Below are positions 27,091 through 35,396 of a stretch of 64,000 nucleotides of DNA, piece by piece (positions within the stretch are counted from its first letter, which is position 1; each line of letters opens with the position of its first letter). Origin of the DNA: Granulicella arctica (GTDB lineage Bacteria > Acidobacteriota > Terriglobia > Terriglobales > Acidobacteriaceae); assembly GCF_025685605.1 (NCBI RefSeq), contig NZ_JAGTUT010000001.1, positions 558,001 through 622,000 on the forward strand, read 5' to 3'. The position numbers were made by a program, and so were the translations under genes. The notes below the pieces were generated by a model, which was not told the DNA's origin, ran no database searches, and saw nothing but the letters and a program-made list of their open reading frames with translations.

Positions 27091-29925
27091 GTGGCAAACG
27101 AGACTGGATCACCTGAAGCGACGATGGATGCGGGAATGCTGACGCCGGTGATGCGGCAGTATTTCGCGGCGAAGGAGCTCTACCCGGACTGCCTGATGTT
27201 CTGCAGGATTGGGGACTTCTACGAGCTGTTCTATGACGACGCGATCCTGGTGGCGCGGGAGTTGCAGCTTACGCTGACTGCGCGGGATCGGGAGAAGAAG
27301 CAGCCGATGTGCGGCGTTCCGTACCATGCGGCTGAGGTCTATATCCAGCGGCTGTTGCGGAAGGGCTACCGGATCGCGCTGTGCGAGCAGATGGAAGACC
27401 CCAAGACGGTCAAGGGCATCGTCAAGCGCGAGGTCACGCGTGTCCTGACTCCGGGGACCTCGATGGACCCTTCGCTCGGGGCAGAGCAGTCGAACTATCT
27501 TGCGAGTGTTCAGCTCAAGGGGAGCTGCGCGGGGGTGGCGCTACTGGATCTTTCGACGGGAGAGTTTCGGGCGACCGAGTTCACGGGGCCGGGTGCGTGG
27601 GCGGCAGCGGTGGATGAGTTAGGGCGAGTGAGGCCGGTGGAGTTGCTGTACGGGTCGGGCTTGCTGGGTGGGGTGAATCTTGCGGGGGAGCCTGAGACTT
27701 CGGCTGGGCTCGACGCGATTCGGACGAAGACGGCGGTAGACGAGTGGGTGTTTACGGCCGAGTATGCCGTGCCGCTGCTGCGGAATCACTTCAAGGTCTT
27801 TTCGCTGGAGGGGATGGGCCTGGGCGGGCACGAGGCTGCGGCTGTGGCGGCGGGGGCGCTCTTACACTACATCCAGAAGACAAAGCAGGGCGCAGTTGAG
27901 CACGTGGACGGGGTGCGGTACTACGAGCGGTCGACCTGCCTGGAACTGGACGCGGTCAGTGTAAGGAATCTGGAACTGGTAGAGCCGCTGTTCTCTGGCG
28001 AGTCGGCCCAGACGACCCTGTTTTACACGCTGGATGCCTGTTGCACGCCGATGGGTAAGCGGCTCTTGCGCGCTACGCTGTTGCGGCCTTCGAATGGCCT
28101 GCCGGAGATTGAAGCTCGGCTGGAGGCTGTGGCTGAAGCTTGCTCTCGCCTTCGAGAGCGGGAAGCTTTGCGACGTTCGATGGATGGCGTTCTGGATCTG
28201 GAGCGGCTTCTCGGGCGAGTGGCGCTGGACTCAGCCGGGCCGCGCGAGGTGATGGCGCTGGCCGGAACGCTTGGGTGCCTGCCGGGTGTCGTTGCCGCTG
28301 TGAGGATGTTTGCGGCGGGACGGTGGCAGGAGCTGGGGAAGATGGCTCATCCCACCCTTCGCGGTGAGGCTACGAAGGATGGGGCACCCGGAGGTTTTGG
28401 GCTCATTGACGGGATAAAGGCACCCGCAGGTCCTTCGACTGCGCTCCGCTCCGCTCAGGATGACAGATTCTCGGAGAATGGTTTCGATGCTCTGGAGGAT
28501 TTGTGTGGATTGGTGGTGGGGACGATTGCGGAGGAGCCGCCGGTAACGTTCTCGGATGGTGGGGTGATTCGTGCGGGTGTGGATGCGGAGCTGGATGAGC
28601 TACGCGAGTTGAGCCGGAGTGGGCGGCAGGCGCTGGTGGCGATCGAGGAGCGGGAACGGACGAGGACGGGGATTGGATCGCTGAAGGTTCGATTCAACTC
28701 GGTCTTCGGCTACTACCTTGAGGTGACCAAGGCGAATGCAAAGTCGGTTCCGGCGGACTACGAGCGAAAGCAGACACTGGTCAACGCGGAACGGTTTACG
28801 ACGCCGGAGCTGAAGGACTATGAAGCGAAGATCCTGACTGCGCAGGAACGGTCGGGTGAGATCGAGCGGCGGATCTTCGCCGAGTTGCGCGCTACGCTGC
28901 TGGCCGGAGCGATGCGAATGCGAGCGACAGCCAAACGAGTGGCCGAGATCGACATGCTGGCCTGCTTCGCGCATCTTGCGGCGTTGCGCGGCTGGGTGAA
29001 ACCGACCGTTGAGGAGAGTGGCGTTCTGGAGTTTGTGCAGGCCCGGCACCCGGTGGTGGAGCGGCGGCTTGAGGAGAGTGGCGGTGGGCGGTTTGTGCCT
29101 AACTCGCTCTACCTCGATGCGGGCTCAGACGGGGCTAGTCCCGACGACGCTTCGGGCCCTGCGGTGATGTTGATCACGGGACCGAATATGGGCGGTAAGA
29201 GTACTTACCTGCGGCAGGCCGCCCTGCTGGTCGTCATGGCGCAGTGTGGATGCTTTGTGCCGGCGGAGAGAATGCGGCTCGGCTTGGTCGACCGGATCTA
29301 TACGCGAATCGGAGCGAGCGATAATGTGGCGCGCGGGCGTTCGACGTTCATGGTGGAGATGACGGAGACGGCGGCCATTCTGAATACAGCTACATCACGC
29401 TCGCTGGTACTGCTCGATGAGATGGGACGGGGAACCGCTACGTATGACGGCTTGTCCTTAGCGTGGGCCACGGTAGAGCATCTGCATGATCGGATCGGTG
29501 CGCGGACGCTCTTTGCTACGCATTATCACGAGCTGACGCTGCTGGCGGAGCGGTTGACGCGACTGAAGAATCTGAGAGTCACCGTCAAGGAGACGAGTAC
29601 GGGGATCGTCTTCCTGCATACGGTCGAGGCAGGTCCGGCGAGTAAGAGCTACGGCATTGAAGTCGCGAAGCTTGCTGGGCTGCCTGCAGTGGTCATCGGG
29701 CGCGCCCGTGAGGTGCTGAAGCTGCATGAGAAGGCGGAGACGCAGCAGGTGGCTTCAGCCCTAGCTGCTTCATCGGGTGAGACAGCGCGCCCGCTGCAGA
29801 TGACGATGTTTACGCCGTTGTCGCAGAGGATTGTAGATCGGCTGGAAGCTGCGGATGTGGATGAGATGACTCCGCGAGAAGCGCTGAACCTGTTGGCGGA
29901 GCTGCAACGAGAGCTGAAGAACTGA
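27091..29925 (+). CDS. mutS: DNA mismatch repair ATPase MutS
   Basis: The product is 944 residues from a GTG; ATG at 27124 is an alternative. The mismatch-reading Phe-x-Glu is in GDFYELF (F43, E45). The connector, core and clamp domains follow, then the ABC ATPase with Walker A GPNMGGKSTYLRQ (about 697), the signature LLDEMGRGTATYDGLSLAWA, and the FATHYHEL switch. The C-terminal helix-turn-helix dimerisation region is present. It recognises mispairs and starts methyl-independent or directed repair. The protein is longer than usual because about 40-50 residues near 420-465 are encoded by repeat DNA inserted in frame. Confidence 0.97.
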   Translation: MANETGSPEATMDAGMLTPVMRQYFAAKELYPDCLMFCRIGDFYELFYDDAILVARELQLTLTARDREKKQPMCGVPYHAAEVYIQRLLRKGYRIALCEQMEDPKTVKGIVKREVTRVLTPGTSMDPSLGAEQSNYLASVQLKGSCAGVALLDLSTGEFRATEFTGPGAWAAAVDELGRVRPVELLYGSGLLGGVNLAGEPETSAGLDAIRTKTAVDEWVFTAEYAVPLLRNHFKVFSLEGMGLGGHEAAAVAAGALLHYIQKTKQGAVEHVDGVRYYERSTCLELDAVSVRNLELVEPLFSGESAQTTLFYTLDACCTPMGKRLLRATLLRPSNGLPEIEARLEAVAEACSRLREREALRRSMDGVLDLERLLGRVALDSAGPREVMALAGTLGCLPGVVAAVRMFAAGRWQELGKMAHPTLRGEATKDGAPGGFGLIDGIKAPAGPSTALRSAQDDRFSENGFDALEDLCGLVVGTIAEEPPVTFSDGGVIRAGVDAELDELRELSRSGRQALVAIEERERTRTGIGSLKVRFNSVFGYYLEVTKANAKSVPADYERKQTLVNAERFTTPELKDYEAKILTAQERSGEIERRIFAELRATLLAGAMRMRATAKRVAEIDMLACFAHLAALRGWVKPTVEESGVLEFVQARHPVVERRLEESGGGRFVPNSLYLDAGSDGASPDDASGPAVMLITGPNMGGKSTYLRQAALLVVMAQCGCFVPAERMRLGLVDRIYTRIGASDNVARGRSTFMVEMTETAAILNTATSRSLVLLDEMGRGTATYDGLSLAWATVEHLHDRIGARTLFATHYHELTLLAERLTRLKNLRVTVKETSTGIVFLHTVEAGPASKSYGIEVAKLAGLPAVVIGRAREVLKLHEKAETQQVASALAASSGETARPLQMTMFTPLSQRIVDRLEAADVDEMTPREALNLLAELQRELKN
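28350..28475. repeat. Intergenic-type repeat DNA inserted in frame within mutS
   Basis: CCCACCCTTCG and CGAAGGATGGGG form an 11-bp hairpin with one mismatch at 28351-28382. Downstream the segment reads CCTTCGACTGCGCTCCGC, then a near-duplicate CCGCT step and CAGGATGACA. I recognise both as the kind of dispersed repeats normally found between genes in related bacteria. They encode low-complexity, non-conserved residues between MutS core helices and keep the frame open. Confidence 0.6.
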
Positions 29926-29930
29926 CCGCG

Positions 29931-29963
29931 GATGGCGCGGATGAACGCGGACGAGTGCGGATA
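29931..29963. repeat. Short GCGGAT-type tandem repeat
   Basis: The mutS-anmK gap contains CGCGGATG, GCGCGGATGA, ACGCGGACGA and GTGCGGATAA in succession, a degenerate 8-11-base tandem of the GCGGAT family often seen between genes. No function is visible. Confidence 0.4.
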
Positions 29964-29997
29964 AAGCCAACACTGATTTAAGGCTTGAGGCGGAGCG

Positions 29998-31176
29998 ATG
30001 ATTATTGCTGGTGTGATGAGTGGGACTTCGGCGGATGGGGTGGATGTGGCGGTTTGCCGGATTACGGCTGGGCCTGATGCCGCGTCGCCTCGGGTGAAGC
30101 TGCTGAGGTATAGCTCGTTCGCGTACCCGAAGGCTGTGCGTGCGGCGGTGCTTGGGGCTATGAATGCTGAGGATATTTCTACTGCGGAGTTGGCCCGGCT
30201 GAACTGGCGGCTTGGGGAGATTTATGCGGATGCTGTGAGTAAGGCTTGTGCTGCGGCAAACGTTCGAGGCAAGAGCTTGAGCCTGGTGGGATGTCATGGG
30301 CAGACGGTGTACCACCAAGGAATCGCAGCAAAGTATCTGGGTGCGGAGGTGCGAGCTACCTGGCAGGTCGGAGAGGCGAGTGTGATCGCAGAGCGGCTGC
30401 GAGTGCCCGTTGTAAGTGACTTTCGACCGGCAGATCTGGCTGCAGGGGGACAGGGGGCTCCGCTGGTGCCGATGCTGGATTACGTGATGTTTCGGTCAGA
30501 GAAGGTGAGCCGGATCCTGCAGAACCTTGGGGGGATTGGCAATCTTACGGCGTTGCCTGCGGGGTGCTCGGCTGATGGCGCGATGGCCTTCGACACGGGG
30601 CCGGGGAACATGGTCATCGATGGGTGCATGGAGCGGCTGTATGGAAAACACTTCGATCGGGGCGGGGCTGTAGGTAGGCGTGGCGGCGTACTTACCGACG
30701 TGGTGCAAGAGGTACTGCGTAGACCGTACTTCTCTGCCCCGCCGCCTAAGAGTTGCGGGCGTGAGGAGTTTGGATCGAGCTTTGTGGACGGATTCATTTC
30801 GCGATGTCGGAAGGTAAGTACGAGCGATGCAGATGTAGTGGCTACGGCTACGGCGTTGACAGCCGAGTCGGTGCTGTTGGGTTATCGGAGTTTTGTTTGG
30901 GCGCATGTGGGGCAGGCGGCTCCGCTTGCAAAGGTTGAATATGTAGTGGCGGGTGGCGGAGCCAAGAACGCTGCGTTGATGGACATGTTGCGCGAAGGGT
31001 TTGGAGCGCTGGGTGTAAAGGTGCGCGTGATGGAGGATTTGGGCGTGCCGGCTCAGGCCAAGGAGGGTGTGGCGTTTGCATTGCTGGCCTGGTTGACGTG
31101 GCATCGACTGCCGGGGAACGTTGTGGCTGCAACTGGCGCGACGAGGCCTGTGATCCTAGGGAAGGTTACATTTTGA
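29998..31176 (+). CDS. anmK: Anhydro-N-acetylmuramic acid kinase
   Basis: This is a 392-residue kinase. The N-terminal VMSGTSADGVDVAV phosphate loop, GCHGQTVYHQG, VVSDFRPADLAAGGQGAPLVPMLDY with the catalytic Asp region, and NLGGIGNLT and FDTGPGNMVID are family signatures. It phosphorylates and opens 1,6-anhydroMurNAc released during cell-wall turnover, feeding MurQ and recycling. Its stop shares bases with the TTG start of the next gene, a peptide-binding lipoprotein, which suggests the pair works in muropeptide uptake and recycling. Reaction assignment is firm. Confidence 0.96.
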   Translation: MIIAGVMSGTSADGVDVAVCRITAGPDAASPRVKLLRYSSFAYPKAVRAAVLGAMNAEDISTAELARLNWRLGEIYADAVSKACAAANVRGKSLSLVGCHGQTVYHQGIAAKYLGAEVRATWQVGEASVIAERLRVPVVSDFRPADLAAGGQGAPLVPMLDYVMFRSEKVSRILQNLGGIGNLTALPAGCSADGAMAFDTGPGNMVIDGCMERLYGKHFDRGGAVGRRGGVLTDVVQEVLRRPYFSAPPPKSCGREEFGSSFVDGFISRCRKVSTSDADVVATATALTAESVLLGYRSFVWAHVGQAAPLAKVEYVVAGGGAKNAALMDMLREGFGALGVKVRVMEDLGVPAQAKEGVAFALLAWLTWHRLPGNVVAATGATRPVILGKVTF

Positions 31177-32849
31177 AGTTTGCAGGGAGATGGAAGAGTG
31201 CCAGTCGATTTGCGGATGCCCACCTGAGCGCAACGGGCACGCGAAGATCGAACCTGCAAATCTCTCGCTGCCTTCTGCAAAGCTTTGCTGTGTCCATGCT
31301 GCTTGCGATGGTGGCCTGCCGCGGTCGGATTGAGGATCGCTCGACGGTCGTAATGATAATCGAGAGTAGCCCGAACAACCTTGATCTTCGGCAGGGCACG
31401 GACGCTCAGTCGGAGCGTGTGGGTGCGCTGATCTTCGACGCGCTGGTGAAGAAGGACGAGCACTACGAATTGCAGCCCTGGCTGGCTACGAAGTGGGAGC
31501 AACCGGATTCTTTGACGTGGGTCATCCATCTGCGGGACGGGGTGCGGTTTCAGGATGGTCGACCGCTTGAGGCGGAGGACGTCGCGTGGACGGTGCGGAG
31601 CATGATCGATAGCTCGGTCGCGGGTCTGATCACGGCGAAGGGTGGTGCGTTTGCGGCAGTCGAACGTGTGGAGACGCCGGATCGCCTGACTGTGGTAATC
31701 CGGCTCAAGCGCCCCGATGCGGGACTGCTCTTCAACATGAGCGACGGCCTGTTCGGAGTGGTGCCGCGAGGTGCGGGTAAAGACTTTGGGCTGCATCCGG
31801 TGGGCTCGGGGCCATTTCGCTTCCTGAGTGCAGTGCAGGATAAGGAAGTACTGGTCGAGCGCAATCATGACTACTGGGGGGATTCTCCTATCCTTCTCGG
31901 CGCGGCTGCAACCAACAAAAACCCGGTTGCCTCTGGACATCGGATCGAGCGGATCCGCTTTGCCGTGGTGCCGGATGCGATTACGACGGCGCTTGAGTTG
32001 AAGAAGGGCTCCGCAGATTTGGAGAGCAATGTCATTCCGCTGGACATGGTGTATGCGTTGCGCGAAGCTCCGAATCTTGTAACCGAGACGGGAGCAAGTT
32101 CGGTGGTGATCTATGCGAACTTCAACGTGCTCGATCCGTTGCTGAAGGATAAGCGAGTACGCCAGGCAATAGCCTGTGCGATGGACCGGCCAGCGATCAT
32201 CGACGCCCTGTGGCGGGGACAGGCGCGGGTGGCGAATACGTGGCTGCCAACAGGACATTGGGCGGCGGCAACGAATGAGCAACTCCCGTTGTATCCACAT
32301 GATGTGGCACGTGCGCAGGCGCTGCTGGAGGCGGCGGGATTCCGCGCAGGCAAAGATGGTATGCGCGTGCGGATCACGCTGAAGACTAGTACGGATGAGA
32401 CGACGCGGTTGTTAGCAGCGGTGCTGCAGCAACAGATGCGAGCAGCGGGAATCGACCTGCAGATACGATCGGCGGAGTTCGGGACGTTCTATGCGGATGT
32501 GACGAAGGGCGCATTCCAGATGTATGCGCTGCGATGGATCGGCTCAAATGAAGACCCGGATATCTTTCGATACACGTATGATTCAGCTAGCTTTCCGCCT
32601 AAAGGTGGCAATCGGGGCCGGTATGCCAATCCTCGGCTGGATGCGCTGCTCAGGGAGGCTGGGGCTACTACCGATCAGGGGGAACGGCGGCGGCTTTACG
32701 TCGGAGTGCAGCAGATTCTAGCGGAGGACTTGCCGGGAATTCCGCTGTGGTATCCGAACAACGAGGTGCTCCATTCGCGGCGACTTGAGGGTGTCGTGCC
32801 TCATGCGAGTGGAGACTTCGATTTCCTGCGGACGGCTACGCTGCGATAG
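31173..32849 (+). CDS. Extracytoplasmic peptide-binding lipoprotein (SBP_bac_5)
   Basis: The product is about 558 residues. A TTG at 31173 overlaps the anmK stop and has GGGAAGG at proper spacing; no ATG gives a sensible signal peptide. The N-terminus ends in the lipobox-like LLAMVAC. The family-5 solute-binding fold follows: LVKKDEHYELQPWLATKWEQ, FRDG-type WVIHLRDGVRFQDGRPLEAEDV, GSGPFRFL, and ALRWIGSNEDPD near the ligand site. Such proteins bind oligopeptides or dipeptides for ABC import. Coupling to anmK suggests a cell-wall peptide ligand, as for MppA, but permease genes are not adjacent. Family certain, ligand inferred. Confidence 0.88.
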   Translation: MKFAGRWKSASRFADAHLSATGTRRSNLQISRCLLQSFAVSMLLAMVACRGRIEDRSTVVMIIESSPNNLDLRQGTDAQSERVGALIFDALVKKDEHYELQPWLATKWEQPDSLTWVIHLRDGVRFQDGRPLEAEDVAWTVRSMIDSSVAGLITAKGGAFAAVERVETPDRLTVVIRLKRPDAGLLFNMSDGLFGVVPRGAGKDFGLHPVGSGPFRFLSAVQDKEVLVERNHDYWGDSPILLGAAATNKNPVASGHRIERIRFAVVPDAITTALELKKGSADLESNVIPLDMVYALREAPNLVTETGASSVVIYANFNVLDPLLKDKRVRQAIACAMDRPAIIDALWRGQARVANTWLPTGHWAAATNEQLPLYPHDVARAQALLEAAGFRAGKDGMRVRITLKTSTDETTRLLAAVLQQQMRAAGIDLQIRSAEFGTFYADVTKGAFQMYALRWIGSNEDPDIFRYTYDSASFPPKGGNRGRYANPRLDALLREAGATTDQGERRRLYVGVQQILAEDLPGIPLWYPNNEVLHSRRLEGVVPHASGDFDFLRTATLR

Positions 32850-33251
32850 CTACGCGGCTGCTTTGGCCGCGAGGATGCCGATTCCGTTGAGGACGGTCAG
32901 GTGCTCTTCGAGGAGATGATGACGATCGCGCAGATACTCTGTGCTGTTGTAGCTGATGGTGACTTTACCTCCGTGCAGATCAGCGGCGATGAGCAGTTTG
33001 AGCGGAAGATCGATCGCGACGCTGGGCGAGGCGAGCATGAGGGGTGTGCCTGATTTGGGGCTGCCGAAGATCATGACCTTGGTTGGCGGCATGTGTAGGC
33101 CGACTGCCTCAGCTTCACCGCTGTGATCGATTAGTGCGAAGAGCTTAATACTCTTGGCGGCGAGCAGATCGGTAAGGCGCGCTACGGTTTCGTCTACGGA
33201 ATGATTGGAGGCTATGGTGATCAGGCCGGAGACTTGCGATGGGCTTTCCAT
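32850..33251 (-). CDS. DUF302 domain protein
   Basis: This single-domain protein of about 133 residues begins SGLITIASNHSVDETVARL and continues with KLFALIDHSGEAEAVGLHMPPTKVMIFGSPKSGTPLM and LPLKLLIAAD, the conserved blocks of DUF302. Members are small soluble alpha/beta proteins that often accompany redox, sulfur or metal-handling genes; the biochemical role is not established. ATG 33251 is preferred; 33281 would add ten residues. Its last base abuts the end of the convergent binding-protein gene. Confidence 0.88.
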   Translation of the reverse strand: MESPSQVSGLITIASNHSVDETVARLTDLLAAKSIKLFALIDHSGEAEAVGLHMPPTKVMIFGSPKSGTPLMLASPSVAIDLPLKLLIAADLHGGKVTISYNSTEYLRDRHHLLEEHLTVLNGIGILAAKAAA

Positions 33252-33360
33252 GCAAGCAACTTTAGTGGATAAGACGGACATTCGGCAACGTACCCAAAAC
33301 GAGCCGGAGATGTTGAAAAGGCTTCGACCTCGGCTCGCTCTGAAACGCTGCCCCTTCTGG

Positions 33361-33710
33361 TCAACCCTTCCAGAGCATCATGATCAAGCCGCCAACAACC
33401 ACAAAGGCACCACCGAGGTAGATGGGTTGTTGGGCGACTGCTGAAACTGCACTCCGGCGACGATTTGGGCAACGAGGAAGAAAAGTACCACATAGATACC
33501 CAGGAGCTTGCCGAAATCTATCTTTGAGGAGTTCAGGAACAAGCTGTAGCAAATGAGCACTGCCGCTCCAGCAGCGAACAAGCCAATCTGTCTTGCGCCC
33601 GAGGAGTGATAGAGGCCGGACTGGAAGCAGGCGTCTCCCTGTACTTCAAGGTAGGCCGCAAGAGCTAGAACTACGACTGTTCCTGCTGGTGAATCTGATG
33701 GAAGATGCAT
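33361..33710 (-). pseudogene. Small multi-helix (DMT/SMR-like) membrane protein, frameshifted
   Basis: Reading from ATG 33710 gives LALAAYLEVQGDACFQSGL, LFAAGAAVLICYSLFLNSSK and LGIYVVLFFLVAQIVAGVQFQQSPNNP, three or so membrane helices. The frame then turns into non-membrane sequence. One base shift near 33425-33435, beside a CCC run, restores PIYLGGAFVVVGGLIMMLWKG, an obvious last helix ending at 33361. Loss of one C is the simplest explanation, so the gene is broken or the sequence has an error. The four-helix layout resembles small drug/metabolite transporters. It overlaps the merR end and is probably in that transcript. Confidence 0.65.
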
Positions 33711-34081
33711 TTGCCGCAGGTTTCGAGAGTGTCGCATTGGCAGTTGGTCATCATGTCTTTCAGCAAGCTTTGCATGAATTGGATCTCGTCCATTTTCGCT
33801 GCGAGCTCCTTGATTTTCCTGGAGGACAGTTGCTTCCACCGTTCCGGTGCGGGGGTGCCCGGAACGAAACCTGTTAGCAATTCCTGGATTTCGTCCAAGG
33901 TGAATCCCGCCTGCTGAGCTCGCTGCACGATGGACAGGCGATAAAACACGCTCCTGTCATATCGTCTTTGTCCGCCGACACGTTCTACCGAATCGAGGAT
34001 TCCGATTTCTTCGTAGTAGCGAATCGCCGAGGTCCGTAAACCAGTCTGTTTTGCGACTTCCGAAATGGTCAAAGATGCCAT
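33671..34081 (-). CDS. MerR-family regulator with C-terminal cysteine cluster
   Basis: The product is 136 residues. An N-terminal winged helix-turn-helix (LTISEVAKQTGLRTSAIRYYEEIGIL ... GGQRRYDRSVFYRL) is followed by the long dimerisation helix and a C-terminal sensor segment with four cysteines and a His, CQCDTLETCGKC then IFH. This differs from the SoxR Fe-S motif and from the mercury-sensor Cys positions, so the effector may be a metal or thiol-reactive compound but is not identified. It is transcribed away from a perfect palindromic operator and probably controls itself and the divergent two-gene unit. Confidence 0.9.
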   Translation of the reverse strand: MASLTISEVAKQTGLRTSAIRYYEEIGILDSVERVGGQRRYDRSVFYRLSIVQRAQQAGFTLDEIQELLTGFVPGTPAPERWKQLSSRKIKELAAKMDEIQFMQSLLKDMMTNCQCDTLETCGKCIFHQIHQQEQS

Positions 34082-34097
34082 GCACGATTATTGCAGC

Positions 34098-34128
34098 TTG
34101 CCTTCAAGTTAACTTGAAGGCGTACCGT
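34098..34128 (+). promoter_or_regulatory. MerR-type promoter with palindromic operator
   Basis: The 20-base core CCTTCAAGTTAACTTGAAGG lies in a 22-bp perfect palindrome at 34100-34121. It sits between a possible -35 TTGCCT (34098-34103) and -10 TACCGT (34123-34128), separated by 19 bp. This overlong spacer spanned by a dyad is the hallmark of promoters activated by MerR-family DNA distortion, and the core is close to the SoxR box. It faces the secreted-protein/thioredoxin pair; merR is divergent. Confidence 0.8.
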
Positions 34129-34179
34129 TTGGAGAATGAGATTCAGGCGACGTGTAAATACACGACCCCGGAGAAAACG

Positions 34180-34608
34180 ATGAAAAGAATCTTGCTTACG
34201 GCAATGACCTTACCGATAATGACAATGACATTGCACCCTGCGCTACAGGCGCAAGCGCAGGCTCAGACCTCAACTGTCGCGACAACAAAGCCAGTGGTGT
34301 TTGCCTGCGACATGAGAGCGATGACCTCGGCTCAACGCAAGCGACACTCCGAAGTCTTGTCACCTGCTCTGAAGTCCGCAAGATTGAGCACGAGCGAGCT
34401 GCGAGACGGATATGCATTCCAATTCCCGTCGGATGCCAAAACCTTCGCCACCATGTCGGAGTGGATCGGAAACGAACGGCTATGCTGCCCCTTCTTCGAG
34501 TTCGATGTCCATGTCGGGGACGCCACCGGGCCAATGACGCTCCGTATCACCGGTCCCGAGGGAGTCAAGCAATTCATCAGGGCTGAGCTCTCAGAGCTAG
34601 TCGGCTGA
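34180..34608 (+). CDS. Secreted small protein with ERLCCPFF motif
   Basis: This 142-residue protein starts with a signal peptide (MKRILLTAMTLPIMTMTLHPALQAQ). The mature part carries a conserved-looking ELRDGYAFQFPSD, EWIGNERLCCPFFEFDVHV and LRITGPEGVKQFIRAEL. I have seen this layout as an unnamed family with a vicinal Cys pair; no activity is known to me. The CC pair and the adjacent thioredoxin gene, with a 1-base TGATG overlap, suggest thiol or soft-metal chemistry in the periplasm. It is the first gene behind the MerR-type promoter. A longer upstream frame (from 34051) would run through the promoter and is rejected. Confidence 0.75.
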   Translation: MKRILLTAMTLPIMTMTLHPALQAQAQAQTSTVATTKPVVFACDMRAMTSAQRKRHSEVLSPALKSARLSTSELRDGYAFQFPSDAKTFATMSEWIGNERLCCPFFEFDVHVGDATGPMTLRITGPEGVKQFIRAELSELVG

Positions 34609-35114
34609 TGGGGTTGAAAATACTGCGAATGGCTGCTCTCGTGTGCCTCTATATCTTGCCCATAGCTGAAGTGAGCGCGGAACCCATCGCTGCCGGGCGC
34701 ACGGCACCTACGCTTGTGCTAAGACAGGCTGACGGCAAGGCCGTCAGCCTGTCCGGGTACAGGGGGAAGGTCGTCTTACTGAACTTCTGGGCTACATGGT
34801 GCGCTCCGTGCCGGGTAGAGATGCCGTGGTTTGAGGAATTCTCGAAGGTCTATACGGACAGAGGTTTGGTCGTCCTGGGGGTTTCGCTCGACGATGACGG
34901 ATGGAAGGCTATTCAGCCCGCAGTCGCCAAGCTGGGAATCTCGTATCCAATTCTCCTCGGCGATGCAAAGACGATGAAGAACTATGGGATAGGCGAACTG
35001 CTCCCCGTGACATTCCTGATTGATCGCCACGGCAAGATTCGAATATTGAAAGTCGGATTCGGCGACAAGATGGAGTTTGAGAAAAGTATCGAACAGCTTC
35101 TCCACGAAGAGTAG
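34608..35114 (+). CDS. TlpA-like periplasmic thioredoxin
   Basis: This 168-residue protein has a short N-terminal hydrophobic segment (AALVCLYILPIAEVSA) acting as signal or anchor. The redoxin fold has APTLVLRQADGKAVSLSGYRG, VVLLNFWATWCAPCRVEMPWF with CxxC, and a cis-Pro strand LLPVTFLIDRHGKIR. Its ATG shares a base with the stop of the ERLCCPFF gene, so the two are coupled. The redox partner is plausibly that neighbour's vicinal Cys pair. Regulation by the adjacent MerR protein is inferred from the promoter. It is distinct from the TlpA-like gene at 22570. Confidence 0.9.
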   Translation: MGLKILRMAALVCLYILPIAEVSAEPIAAGRTAPTLVLRQADGKAVSLSGYRGKVVLLNFWATWCAPCRVEMPWFEEFSKVYTDRGLVVLGVSLDDDGWKAIQPAVAKLGISYPILLGDAKTMKNYGIGELLPVTFLIDRHGKIRILKVGFGDKMEFEKSIEQLLHEE

Positions 35115-35396
35115 TCATACCACCCTGTCAGATCTTCGCCGAGCATCACTGAAGCTGAGCGAACAGCGCAGAAAGCTGTGAGGTCGGTGAAACTTGGCTC
35201 CACTTGCCGCAGGTCTGAGAACAGCGGTGCCAAGGCCCCGTCTGCTGCTACCTACGCGAAGTGCTGATTCAGTGAAGCTGGGCGTGGACTTATTTCTCCA
35301 GACATGGCCCAAGTGGATTAGCTGCTTCTCTTGAGGATGGGAAACAGTGAGAACGGCAATTTTAATTCAAGATTTTAGGCTCGCTCAATCGCGCCG

